NCBI GenBank assembly: GCA_052143575.1
Contig: JBKQSP010000068.1
Coordinates: 1 to 64,000 of the forward strand
Source: JAKACA01 sp052143575
Lineage (GTDB): Bacteria > Actinomycetota > Acidimicrobiia > Acidimicrobiales > Bog-793
DNA: 64,000 nt
Direction of reading: 5' to 3'
Shown: positions 57,384 to 64,000 of the stretch, piece after piece
Layout of the letters: each line of letters begins with the position of its first letter
Position numbering within the stretch: position 1 is the first letter of the stretch
The notes under the pieces: generated by a model
What the model was told of the DNA's origin: nothing
Database searches by the model: none
What the model saw: only the letters and a program-made list of their open reading frames with translations
Made by a program: the position numbers and the translations under genes

Positions 57384-58832
57384 CTAGGTGTCTGCTGACG
57401 GGTCCGGCGGCGGCTCTGTTGCCGGCGGACGCTCGGACGGCGGCGGCGCCTCAGGGGCCGGCCCTGGTGCTGCGCTGCGGGGTCGAAACGGCGGCAGCGG
57501 TCGTTCGCTCCAACCCGACTGTGGCGGTTGCTGCGACCAGCCCGGTGGTGGTGGTTGCTGCGACCATCCCGGCGGCGCCGGCGGTTGCTGCGGCGACCAG
57601 CCCGGTGGTGGTGGCGGTTGCTGCGACCAACCCGGCGGCGGTTGCTGCGGCGACCAGCCGGGCGGGGGCGGCGGTGGTTGTTGTGCCCAGCCCGGTGGTG
57701 GCGGTTGCTGCGGCGACCAGCCGGGCGGCGGCGGCGGTTGCTGCGACCAACCCTCTTGGGACCACCCGGGCGCCACGGAGTGCCAGCCGGCTCCTTGGGG
57801 GCCTCCTTGTGGGGCGTAGCCGCCGGGGCTCCCACCCGGCGGGTAGCCGCCATAGCTCACACCCGGCGGGTAGCCGCCGTAGCCACCCGGCGGTGGCGGC
57901 ATGAAAGAGAGGGCCGTCGCGGTCGGTGTTGCGCCCATCTGCGATGCCAGCAACTGAATGTCGAAGCCTTCCTTGCGAACCCGCAGGTCGATCGTGATGA
58001 CGACTTGAACGGCCGCAAAGAAAGAGGCGAACAGGAGCGTCGTGAACAGGGACACGATGACGCTCTCGATGAGCTGCGCCGCCAGTCCGCTGCCGAAGAG
58101 CGTTAACAAGAAGCCCACGACGACTCGCAGGATCGTCGTTCCGATGAGCGCCAGAAGCCCGGCGAGCAGCAAGGTGCCGAAGGTTGACCACCAACGGTGG
58201 CGGCACAGTGACACCGACCGCCGGATCGCCTTCCAACCGCGGATGTCCTCGATCATGAGGATCGGAATGGACATCGAGGTGGCTACCCAGAACCAGGTGA
58301 GTCCCACGCTCATGGCGATGATCATCACGACACTGAGGCCGAGCGCGCCCCCGGAGTGGAGTGCTGCAAGTCCTACTGCCACGAACACGGCCACGGCGCC
58401 GGCGGCGACGAGGACCAACCACATCAGCAGTTCAATCCAGAGCACCGACGGGAGTCGCTTTGTCCCAAAGGCAATGGCGTCACGCCACGTCGTCGGCTGG
58501 CCGAGATAGGAGTTGGCGACGATCCGCACCGAGATGGCCGTTATCAGCGTGAGGGCGAGGAAGCTCAGGAATTCGAGGATGGCGAGCCCCCCGAAGACTG
58601 TCTGTGCAGGCTGGGTGCCGACGCCGACACCTTCGCCGCCGACTACGAACACCGAGCTGACGGACGACGACACGCTCCAGAGGATGAGGGCGCTCACGAT
58701 GGCGGTCGGAATGGCGACGACCATGGCCGCCTTGACGAAGATGAGGAAGCTCTTGCGGACGATCTTGATGGCGGCGTCGATCCGCTCGCCCGCACCGAGC
58801 GGGCGAAGCGAGACTGCCTGCCGTTGCCACAT
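57384..58832 (-). CDS. Multi-pass membrane protein with proline-rich repeat tail
   Basis: The 482-residue protein has an N-terminal region (MWQRQAVSLRPLGAGERIDA) and about six transmembrane helices (about 25-315). This resembles the glycerophosphodiester-phosphodiesterase membrane-domain type of integral protein, with EDIRGWKAIRRSVSLCRHRW before helix five. The C-terminal 165 residues are cytoplasmic and low-complexity, with tandem GWSQQPPPPPGWSPQQ units. Such tails may bind SH3-like or other partners. The start is ATG 58832; the frame runs further to 59171 inside proS. It heads the minus-strand cluster with DUF4129, DUF4350, MoxR and DUF58. Confidence 0.8.
   Translation of the reverse strand: MWQRQAVSLRPLGAGERIDAAIKIVRKSFLIFVKAAMVVAIPTAIVSALILWSVSSSVSSVFVVGGEGVGVGTQPAQTVFGGLAILEFLSFLALTLITAISVRIVANSYLGQPTTWRDAIAFGTKRLPSVLWIELLMWLVLVAAGAVAVFVAVGLAALHSGGALGLSVVMIIAMSVGLTWFWVATSMSIPILMIEDIRGWKAIRRSVSLCRHRWWSTFGTLLLAGLLALIGTTILRVVVGFLLTLFGSGLAAQLIESVIVSLFTTLLFASFFAAVQVVITIDLRVRKEGFDIQLLASQMGATPTATALSFMPPPPGGYGGYPPGVSYGGYPPGGSPGGYAPQGGPQGAGWHSVAPGWSQEGWSQQPPPPPGWSPQQPPPPGWAQQPPPPPPGWSPQQPPPGWSQQPPPPPGWSPQQPPAPPGWSQQPPPPGWSQQPPQSGWSERPLPPFRPRSAAPGPAPEAPPPSERPPATEPPPDPSADT
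57490..57775. repeat. Tandem repeats coding for Pro-rich tail
   Basis: Imperfect units of about 33 to 48 bp with the core GGTTGCTGCGACCA and GGTTGCTGCGGCGACCAGCC repeat about nine times within the tail of the membrane-protein gene. They encode PGWSQQPPPP or PGWSPQQPPPP. Number and length of units vary, as expected for a slippage-prone repeat. Confidence 0.8.
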
Positions 58833-58922
58833 GGGCGGGCAGCCTAATGGGCCTGGCCGGCGTCCCTTTGAACGACCGCTGACCGACCGGGGGGTGCGCC
58901 GCTGTGTGGTAGCAACAGTGGC

Positions 58923-60428
58923 ATGGCCCCCGAGGATGCCGCTGATGACACACGGGTCGCCGAGCGACCCGGAGGCGGTAAGAAGCGCAACGAGCGAAGC
59001 GTCACGCCGCAGAGCGAGGATTTCTCCGCTTGGTACAACGAGCTCGTGCTGAAGGCCGAGCTGGCCGACCGGGGACCGGTGCGCGGCACGATGGTGATGC
59101 GCCCCTACGGATACCGGATCTGGGAGCTCATACAGGCCGACCTCGACGCACGCATCAAGGAGACCGGCCACGAGAACGCCTACTTCCCGCTTCTCATCCC
59201 GCAGTCACACTTGCAGCGAGAGGCCGAGCACGTGGAGGGTTTCTCCCCGGAGCTGGCCGTCGTGACACACGGAGGCGGCCGCGAGCTCGAGGAACCGCTC
59301 GTCGTGCGCCCGACGTCCGAGACCGTCGTCGGCCAGTACATGGCCAAGTGGATCTCCTCTTACCGTGATCTTCCCCTTCTCCTCAATCAGTGGGCGAACG
59401 TCATCCGGTGGGAGTTGCGCCCGAGGTTGTTCCTGCGGACGACAGAGTTCCTCTGGCAGGAGGGCCATACTGCCCACGCAAGCGCCGCCGATGCCTGGGA
59501 CGAGGTGATCCTCGCCCTCGGCATGTACGAGGCGCTGGCGACCGAGGTGGCAGCCCTCGCACCGTACGTCGGCGAGAAGACGGCGAGCGAGCGCTTTGCC
59601 GGGGCGGAGCGCACGACGACGATCGAGGCCATGATGCGGGACGGGCGGGCCTTGCAGTCCGGCACGTCTCACTACCTCGGACAGAACTTCTCCCGCGCCT
59701 TCGACATCACGTTTCAGAACGAGGACGGCGAGCTCGAGCACTGCTACACGACGTCGTGGGGGCTGTCTACCCGCATGGTCGGCGCCGTCATCATGGGTCA
59801 CGGTGATGACAAAGGCCTGATCCTCCCGCCCGGCCTGGCACCCCATCAGGTCGTGATCGTGCCGATCGGGCGGGGTGACGAGGCTTCGGGCGCCGTGGAC
59901 GCCGCTCGCGATCTCGGCCGCCAGCTCGCTGGGGCCGGCGTGCGCGTGAAGGTGGATGATCGAATGCAGCTGTCGCCGGGCAACAAGTTCAACGAGTGGG
60001 AGTTGCGAGGTGTCCCGCTGCGCATCGAGCTCGGACCCCGCGACCTCGCTGCCGGCTCAGCGCTGGTGGCCTCCCGGCTCTCGACGGAGCGGGGTGACAA
60101 GATCAGCCTCCCGCTGGCGTCGCTCGTGGCTGACATCCCGGTCCGCCTTGCTACGTTCAGGGACGATCTCTCTGCACGCGCCCTGGCGTTCCGGGAGGCG
60201 CACACGGTGCTTGCCGACACCTGGGACGAGCTCGTCGCCGGCGTCGAGACTGGCTTTGCCCTCGCCCTGTGCTGCGACGCCCCGGCGTGCGAGCAGCGCT
60301 TGAAGGAGGCCACGACGGCGACGCCCCGTTGCATTCCTTTCGGAGCCGCGCCGGAAGAGGGGAGCTGCGTGATCTGTGGCTCGCCGTCGGCGTACGGCAC
60401 ACGAGTCGTCTTCGGCCGGGCCTACTGA
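58923..60428 (+). CDS. proS: Prolyl-tRNA synthetase, archaeal/eukaryotic-like (ProS type 3)
   Basis: The 501-residue enzyme is a class II synthetase that charges tRNA-Pro. It is the short form without the INS editing domain. Motif 1 is in GTMVMRPYGYRIWELIQADL, motif 2 in WELRPRLFLRTTEFLWQEGH, and motif 3 in the region around TSWGLSTRMVGAVIMGHGDD. An anticodon-binding domain (about 290-390) is followed by a C-terminal zinc-binding domain with CCDAPACEQ and CVICGSPSAYG. The length and C-terminus fit the archaeal/eukaryotic-like type. The first 25 residues are a charged, disordered extension. It is divergent from the Pro-rich membrane protein gene, 90 bp between starts. Confidence 0.95.
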   Translation: MAPEDAADDTRVAERPGGGKKRNERSVTPQSEDFSAWYNELVLKAELADRGPVRGTMVMRPYGYRIWELIQADLDARIKETGHENAYFPLLIPQSHLQREAEHVEGFSPELAVVTHGGGRELEEPLVVRPTSETVVGQYMAKWISSYRDLPLLLNQWANVIRWELRPRLFLRTTEFLWQEGHTAHASAADAWDEVILALGMYEALATEVAALAPYVGEKTASERFAGAERTTTIEAMMRDGRALQSGTSHYLGQNFSRAFDITFQNEDGELEHCYTTSWGLSTRMVGAVIMGHGDDKGLILPPGLAPHQVVIVPIGRGDEASGAVDAARDLGRQLAGAGVRVKVDDRMQLSPGNKFNEWELRGVPLRIELGPRDLAAGSALVASRLSTERGDKISLPLASLVADIPVRLATFRDDLSARALAFREAHTVLADTWDELVAGVETGFALALCCDAPACEQRLKEATTATPRCIPFGAAPEEGSCVICGSPSAYGTRVVFGRAY

Positions 60429-60446
60429 GGCCGGCGCCCCTCACCC

Positions 60447-61469
60447 TCAGGCGCGGGCGACGAGCACCTCGGCGATTTGCACGGCGTTCAGGGCGGCGCC
60501 CTTGCGGAGGTTGTCGCCGGCGACGAAGAGGGCGAGAGCATTCGGGGCGCTCTGGTCGACCCTGATGCGGCCGACGAGCGAAACGTCGCCCCCGGCGACG
60601 GCGAGCGGTGTCGGCAAGTCGGACAACTCGACGCCGGGAGCGACCGCCAACACCGAACGCGCCTCGTCGGGCGTGATCGGCCGCTCGAATTCGGCGTTGA
60701 TGGCGTTGCAGTGCCCGGTGAAGACCGGGACTCGCACGCACGTGCAGGACACGAGCAGCCCCGGCAAAGAGAGGATCTTGCGGGCTTCGTTCCGCCACTT
60801 CTGCTCCTCGTCCGTCTCGCCATTGCCGTCGTCGACGAGCTTTCCGGCGATGGGCAGCACATTGAAGGCGATCGGGGCGGGGAACTTCACCGACGGCGGG
60901 TACTCGACGGCCGAGCCGTCGAAGGTGAGGGCAGCAGCTTCGGGAGCCACCTTCTGCGCTTGCTCGTCGAGCTCGGCCACACCGGCGAGTCCGGCGCCGG
61001 AGCACGCCTGGTAGGTGGCGATGACGACGCGCCGCAGACCTGCCAGGTCGTGCAAGGGCTTCAGAACCGGCATGGCGACCATGGTCGTGCAGTTCGGGTT
61101 GCCCACGATGCCCTTCGGGATGGAGTCGAGCGCCTCGGCGTTCACCTCCGGGACGACGAGGGGAACGTCGGGGTCCATGCGCCAAGCAGACGAGTTGTCG
61201 ATGACGGTTGCCCCGGCCGCCGCCACGCGGGGCGCCAGCTGCCGGGACGCTGCTCCACCGCAGGAGAACAAAGCGATCTCGAGACCGGCGAAGTCGGCCG
61301 TCTCGGCATCCTCCACGACGATGTCCTCGTCACCCCAGGGGAGCGTCCGCCCAGCTGAACGAGCCGAGGCGAAGTAGCGCATCTCGTCGACGGGGAACGC
61401 CCGTTCCGCCAGCACCGACCTCATCACCCCACCGACCTGGCCGGTGGCCCCGAAGACGCCAACTCTCAT
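60447..61469 (-). CDS. asd: Aspartate-semialdehyde dehydrogenase
   Basis: The 340-residue enzyme reduces aspartyl-4-phosphate to aspartate semialdehyde with NADPH, the second step toward lysine, threonine, methionine and diaminopimelate. It has the NADP site VGVFGATGQVGGVMRSVL, the catalytic Cys C127 in VGNPNCTTMVAMP and the catalytic His H253 in RVPVFTGHCNAINAEF. It lies downstream of the aspartate kinase gene on the same strand, with a gap of about 170 bp. The two are probably linked in expression. It is convergent with proS, 18 bp between stops. Confidence 0.96.
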   Translation of the reverse strand: MRVGVFGATGQVGGVMRSVLAERAFPVDEMRYFASARSAGRTLPWGDEDIVVEDAETADFAGLEIALFSCGGAASRQLAPRVAAAGATVIDNSSAWRMDPDVPLVVPEVNAEALDSIPKGIVGNPNCTTMVAMPVLKPLHDLAGLRRVVIATYQACSGAGLAGVAELDEQAQKVAPEAAALTFDGSAVEYPPSVKFPAPIAFNVLPIAGKLVDDGNGETDEEQKWRNEARKILSLPGLLVSCTCVRVPVFTGHCNAINAEFERPITPDEARSVLAVAPGVELSDLPTPLAVAGGDVSLVGRIRVDQSAPNALALFVAGDNLRKGAALNAVQIAEVLVARA

Positions 61470-61638
61470 GGCGCGATTCTACGGGCCGGCGGGGTGGCTT
61501 CGAGGATCGGCCCTCGGAGCTGGCCGGTGGCACCGAGGAGGGGGTTCCGGTGGCGTGCGTCATCATCTTGGATGCCCCTGCGGGACACCATCGTCCCGGA
61601 CCCACGTCCAGGACTCAGACGAGGAGGCGCCGGCCGCC

Positions 61639-62853
61639 TCAGGCGGAGAGCTCGAAGGCGGCGTGCAGCGCCTGCACGGCTCGCTCGGCGACATCGGCGC
61701 GCACCATGCAGGAAATGCGGATCGGAGACGTCGAGATCATCTCGATGTTGATGTCGGAGGCGGCGAGGGTCTCGAACATGAGGGCGGTGACGCCCGGGTG
61801 TGTCTTCATCCCGGCACCGACGAGGGACACCTGGGCGACGTCCTCGTCGGCGATGACCGAGACGGCACCGAGGGAGGGCCGCATCGCCTCGGCTGCCTCG
61901 AGCGAGGCGCCGACGTCATCCTTCGGCACCGTGAAGGAGATGTCCGTCGTGCCGTCGTGGGAGATGTTCTGCACGATCATGTCAACGTTCACGGAGCGGT
62001 CGGCGAGGCCCCGGAACAGCCTGGCGGCGATTCCCGGTCGGTCGGTCACTCCCGACAAGGTGATCTTGGCCGACGAGGTGTCACTCGTGACGGCAGAGAC
62101 GACCGGCTGCTCCATATCGGGGTCCTCCTCGGTGATGAGCGTGCCCGGCTCCCAGGTGAACGAGGAGCGGACGAGCAGCGTGACGTGGTGGTTGCGGGCG
62201 AATTCGACCGATCGCAGGGCGAGCACCCTCGCCCCGGTGGCGGCGATCTCGAGCATCTCCTCGAAGGAGAGACGGGGGAGCTTGCGGGCGCTCGGCACGA
62301 TGCGCGGATCGGCCGAGAAGACGCCGGACACGTCGGTGTAGATCTCGCAACGGTCGGCGCCGAGGGCCGCCGCCAGGGCGACAGCCGTCGTGTCGGACCC
62401 GCCGCGGCCGAGCGTCGTGACGTCCCGGGTCGTCGAGACGCCCTGGAAACCGGCCACCACGGGAACCGATCCGGCCGCCAGGGCCTCACGGATGCGGTCG
62501 CCCTTCACCTCGATGATGCGGGCCCGCGTGTGGAGGTCGTCGGTGATGATGCCGGCTTGGCTACCCGTGAAGGAGGCGGCGGCCACACCTCGCTCGGCAA
62601 GGGCCATGCACACGAGCGCCATCGAGATGCGCTCCCCGGCAGTCCACAGCATGTCCATCTCGCGGCCCGGGATGACCTTGGAGACCTGGTTGGCGAGGTG
62701 CAGCAGATCGTCGGTCGTCTTCCCCATGGCGCTCACGACGACGACGACGTTGTCCCCGGAGCGCTTCGTGCGGGCGATGTGGTCCGCCACAGCCTTGATC
62801 CGGTCGGCGTCGGCGACGGAGGTGCCGCCGAATTTCTGCACGACGAGGGCCAC
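61639..62853 (-). CDS. lysC: Aspartate kinase with two ACT domains
   Basis: The 404-residue enzyme phosphorylates aspartate as the first step of the aspartate-family pathway. The amino-acid kinase domain (about 1-250) has VVQKFGGTSVADADRI, VSAMGKTTDDLL, GFQGVSTTRDVTTLGRGGSD and IYTDVSGVFSADPRIV. Two ACT domains follow (about 270-404), with SGVTDRPGIAARLFRGLADR and VGAGMKTHPGVTALMFETLA, implying feedback control by lysine and/or threonine. The length suits an alpha subunit; a beta subunit start may exist internally. GTG 62853 is chosen because the conserved N-terminus begins there. It is divergent from the cyclophilin gene, 118 bp between starts. Confidence 0.96.
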   Translation of the reverse strand: MALVVQKFGGTSVADADRIKAVADHIARTKRSGDNVVVVVSAMGKTTDDLLHLANQVSKVIPGREMDMLWTAGERISMALVCMALAERGVAAASFTGSQAGIITDDLHTRARIIEVKGDRIREALAAGSVPVVAGFQGVSTTRDVTTLGRGGSDTTAVALAAALGADRCEIYTDVSGVFSADPRIVPSARKLPRLSFEEMLEIAATGARVLALRSVEFARNHHVTLLVRSSFTWEPGTLITEEDPDMEQPVVSAVTSDTSSAKITLSGVTDRPGIAARLFRGLADRSVNVDMIVQNISHDGTTDISFTVPKDDVGASLEAAEAMRPSLGAVSVIADEDVAQVSLVGAGMKTHPGVTALMFETLAASDINIEMISTSPIRISCMVRADVAERAVQALHAAFELSA

Positions 62854-62971
62854 GCCCGACAAGCTAGTTGGCCGCAGCCGCCGCCCCGTGCGGCGGGCAG
62901 CGGACAGCGCCGCGATGCTCCGACCGGCCCGCTTACCCCCCACCGCCCAACTCCCGATAGCCTCTGCGGCC

Positions 62972-63856
62972 GTGCCGAGCGAGAAGCGAGCCCGTCAGCG
63001 CGCCCTGCGTGCCGAGAAGCAAGCCATCATCCAAAAACAGCGCAAGCGCCGCTCCACCATGCGCCGCGGCGTGATCTTCGGCCTCGTCGCCGCCGGGATC
63101 GTCCTCATCATCGTGTTGATCCAGGTCAACGGTGGTTCCAAGAAGGCAGCCACGACCACGACGACCACGAGCAGCACGAGCACCACCACGACCTCGACGT
63201 TCCCGGTCCCCTCGACCACCCCGCTGACGACGACTGCGGTGGCTCCCGTCTGTGCCCCGAAGGGGACGACGAAGCGCATCGTCTTGTTCACGAAGGCGCC
63301 GCCCGACTGCATCGGCCAGGCCTCGGTGTGGGACGCCACCTTCGAGACCTCGGTCGGGAGCTTCGCCGTCAAGATGGAGGCGTCCCAGTCCTACTTGGCG
63401 GTCAACAACTTCGTGTTCCTCGCCCAGTGGAACTACTTCAACGGGACCTTCTTCCACCGGATCATCACCGGTTTTGTCATCCAAGGGGGAGATCCGGCTG
63501 GTACGGGTACGGGAATCCCGACCGGGTCGAGCCAGACGAAGCCGTTCCCTGGCTACAGCTTCACCGGCAACGAACCGCCGAAGTCGTGCACGGCGAAGTC
63601 GGACTGCTACGCGACCGGAGATGTCGTCCTTGCCAACAGCGGCGGCCCCACGACCGATGGCAGTCAGTTCTTCGTCATCCTGCCCGGTGGCGCCTCGCAG
63701 CTCAGCCCTAGCTACACGCTGTTTGGTGAGGTCACTTCCGGCATGGCGGTCGTCGAGAAGATCGGGACCTACGGCATCCCCAGCAGCGGCGAGACGGGCA
63801 CGCCGAGGGTGAAGGTATACCTATTGAAGGTCACGCTCAAAGAGGTAAAGGCCTAG
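62972..63856 (+). CDS. Membrane-anchored cyclophilin-type peptidyl-prolyl isomerase
   Basis: The 294-residue protein has a basic N-terminus (EKRARQRALRAEKQAIIQKQ), one transmembrane helix (GVIFGLVAAGIVLIIVLIQV, about 33-52), a Thr/Ser-rich linker and a cyclophilin domain (about 110-294). Active-site segments are GTFFHRIITGFVIQGGDPAG and TTDGSQFFVILPGG. Two cysteines in an inserted loop (KSCTAKSDCYATGD) may form a disulfide outside the membrane. The domain should face outwards and help fold secreted proteins. GTG 62972 precedes the basic N-terminus. A second cyclophilin-like gene follows 9 bp downstream. Confidence 0.9.
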   Translation: MPSEKRARQRALRAEKQAIIQKQRKRRSTMRRGVIFGLVAAGIVLIIVLIQVNGGSKKAATTTTTTSSTSTTTTSTFPVPSTTPLTTTAVAPVCAPKGTTKRIVLFTKAPPDCIGQASVWDATFETSVGSFAVKMEASQSYLAVNNFVFLAQWNYFNGTFFHRIITGFVIQGGDPAGTGTGIPTGSSQTKPFPGYSFTGNEPPKSCTAKSDCYATGDVVLANSGGPTTDGSQFFVILPGGASQLSPSYTLFGEVTSGMAVVEKIGTYGIPSSGETGTPRVKVYLLKVTLKEVKA

Positions 63857-63865
63857 GAGGTCAAC

Positions 63866-64000
63866 GTGCCGACCGAATTCCCCCCGGCGGACGGTTCCGC
63901 CCCGAAGACACGCCAGTTCGGCGGCCAGCCACCCATGGGCATCGACCTCTCCAAGCGCTACAGCGCCGAGATGGTGACGTCGAAGGGGACCATGGTGTTC
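63866..64000 (+). CDS. Probable second cyclophilin-type isomerase (3'-truncated by window)
   Basis: Only 45 codons are visible. GTG 63866 has AGGAGG 6 nt upstream. The sequence reads VPTEFPPADGSAPKTRQFGG, then QPPMGIDLSKRYSAEMVTSK and GTMVF. The last part fits the first beta-strand of a cyclophilin (A-x-x-x-TSKGTMVF). There is no signal peptide, so it may be the cytoplasmic partner of the membrane-anchored isomerase just upstream. Assignment is limited by the short fragment. Confidence 0.6.
   Translation, partial: MPTEFPPADGSAPKTRQFGGQPPMGIDLSKRYSAEMVTSKGTMVF

Noticed and set aside
1..64000. CRISPR arrays, rRNA genes, insertion sequences and prophage genes
   Set aside because: No regularly spaced repeats, rRNA-like sequence, transposase, integrase or phage structural motif was seen on either strand.

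Overview
The window is about 64 kb of high-GC, gene-dense bacterial chromosome. The content points to an actinobacterium: a WhiB regulator, a GlnR-like regulator beside glutamine synthetase, DUF2510, the RDD/SpoIIM/DUF58/MoxR cluster and many GTG starts. Several genes encode secreted proteins built from repeats of the type GYWLxASDGAVYxFGDA, and together with a MurL-type epimerase these suggest a relative of class Acidimicrobiia. That class-level placement is inference; no rRNA is present to test it.

Layout. (1) 1-6.3 kb: end of glutamine synthetase and a GlnR-like regulator; a YVTN-propeller lipoprotein, RidA and an ErpA/HesB-type Fe-S protein on the minus strand; then Mrp ATPase and an FAD-linked 2-hydroxyacid dehydrogenase. 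(2) 6.3-13.4 kb, minus strand: a compact operon of alpha/beta hydrolase, Nudix, MBL-fold hydrolase, PgeF, MurL, MurD2 and a methyltransferase. PgeF-MurL-MurD2 implies that peptidoglycan D-glutamate is made by adding L-Glu and epimerising it on the UDP-MurNAc-dipeptide, next to a predicted precursor-editing enzyme. (3) 13.5-16.7 kb: WhiB, divergent from two overlapping ArsA/Get3-like ATPases and a receiver-domain protein. RidA, MBL hydrolase, the ATPases and WhiB recall the Mycobacterium tuberculosis Rv3677c-Rv3681c neighbourhood.

(4) 16.8-27.3 kb is the accessory-looking part. It starts at a tRNA-Pro(CGG) whose 3' end is followed by an imperfectly spaced duplicate of itself. It then holds a BNR-type propeller, two out-of-register membrane ORFs, an orphan ClpC-type N-domain protein, SixA, SppA, two decayed copies of the Clp-N gene tail, a class III cyclase and a heavily frameshifted AAA regulator, ending with a secreted repeat protein. 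(5) 27.4-41.4 kb: FtcD, a phosphotransferase, a penicillin-acylase-family enzyme, a GT-C-like membrane protein, a repeat-SGNH protein, a zinc-ribbon membrane protein, a CoA-disulfide-reductase/rhodanese fusion with a CsoR/CstR-like operator, a GH44 glycosidase and a DUF1330 protein.

(6) 41.4-51.2 kb: a GGDEF-EAL protein, a cytochrome P450, an Rrf2 regulator overlapping a GH3 enzyme, a DUF2510 protein, a PadR regulator with a perfect palindrome upstream, and a GT39-type glycosyltransferase preceded by a hairpin and a translationally coupled 31-codon ORF. (7) 51.2-58.8 kb: RDD and SpoIIM genes divergent over 19 bp, followed by a minus-strand cluster of DUF58, MoxR, DUF4350, DUF4129 and a proline-rich membrane protein. 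(8) 58.9-64 kb: prolyl-tRNA synthetase, aspartate-semialdehyde dehydrogenase, aspartate kinase and two cyclophilin genes, the last cut by the window end. No CRISPR array, rRNA operon, intact insertion sequence or phage gene was recognised.
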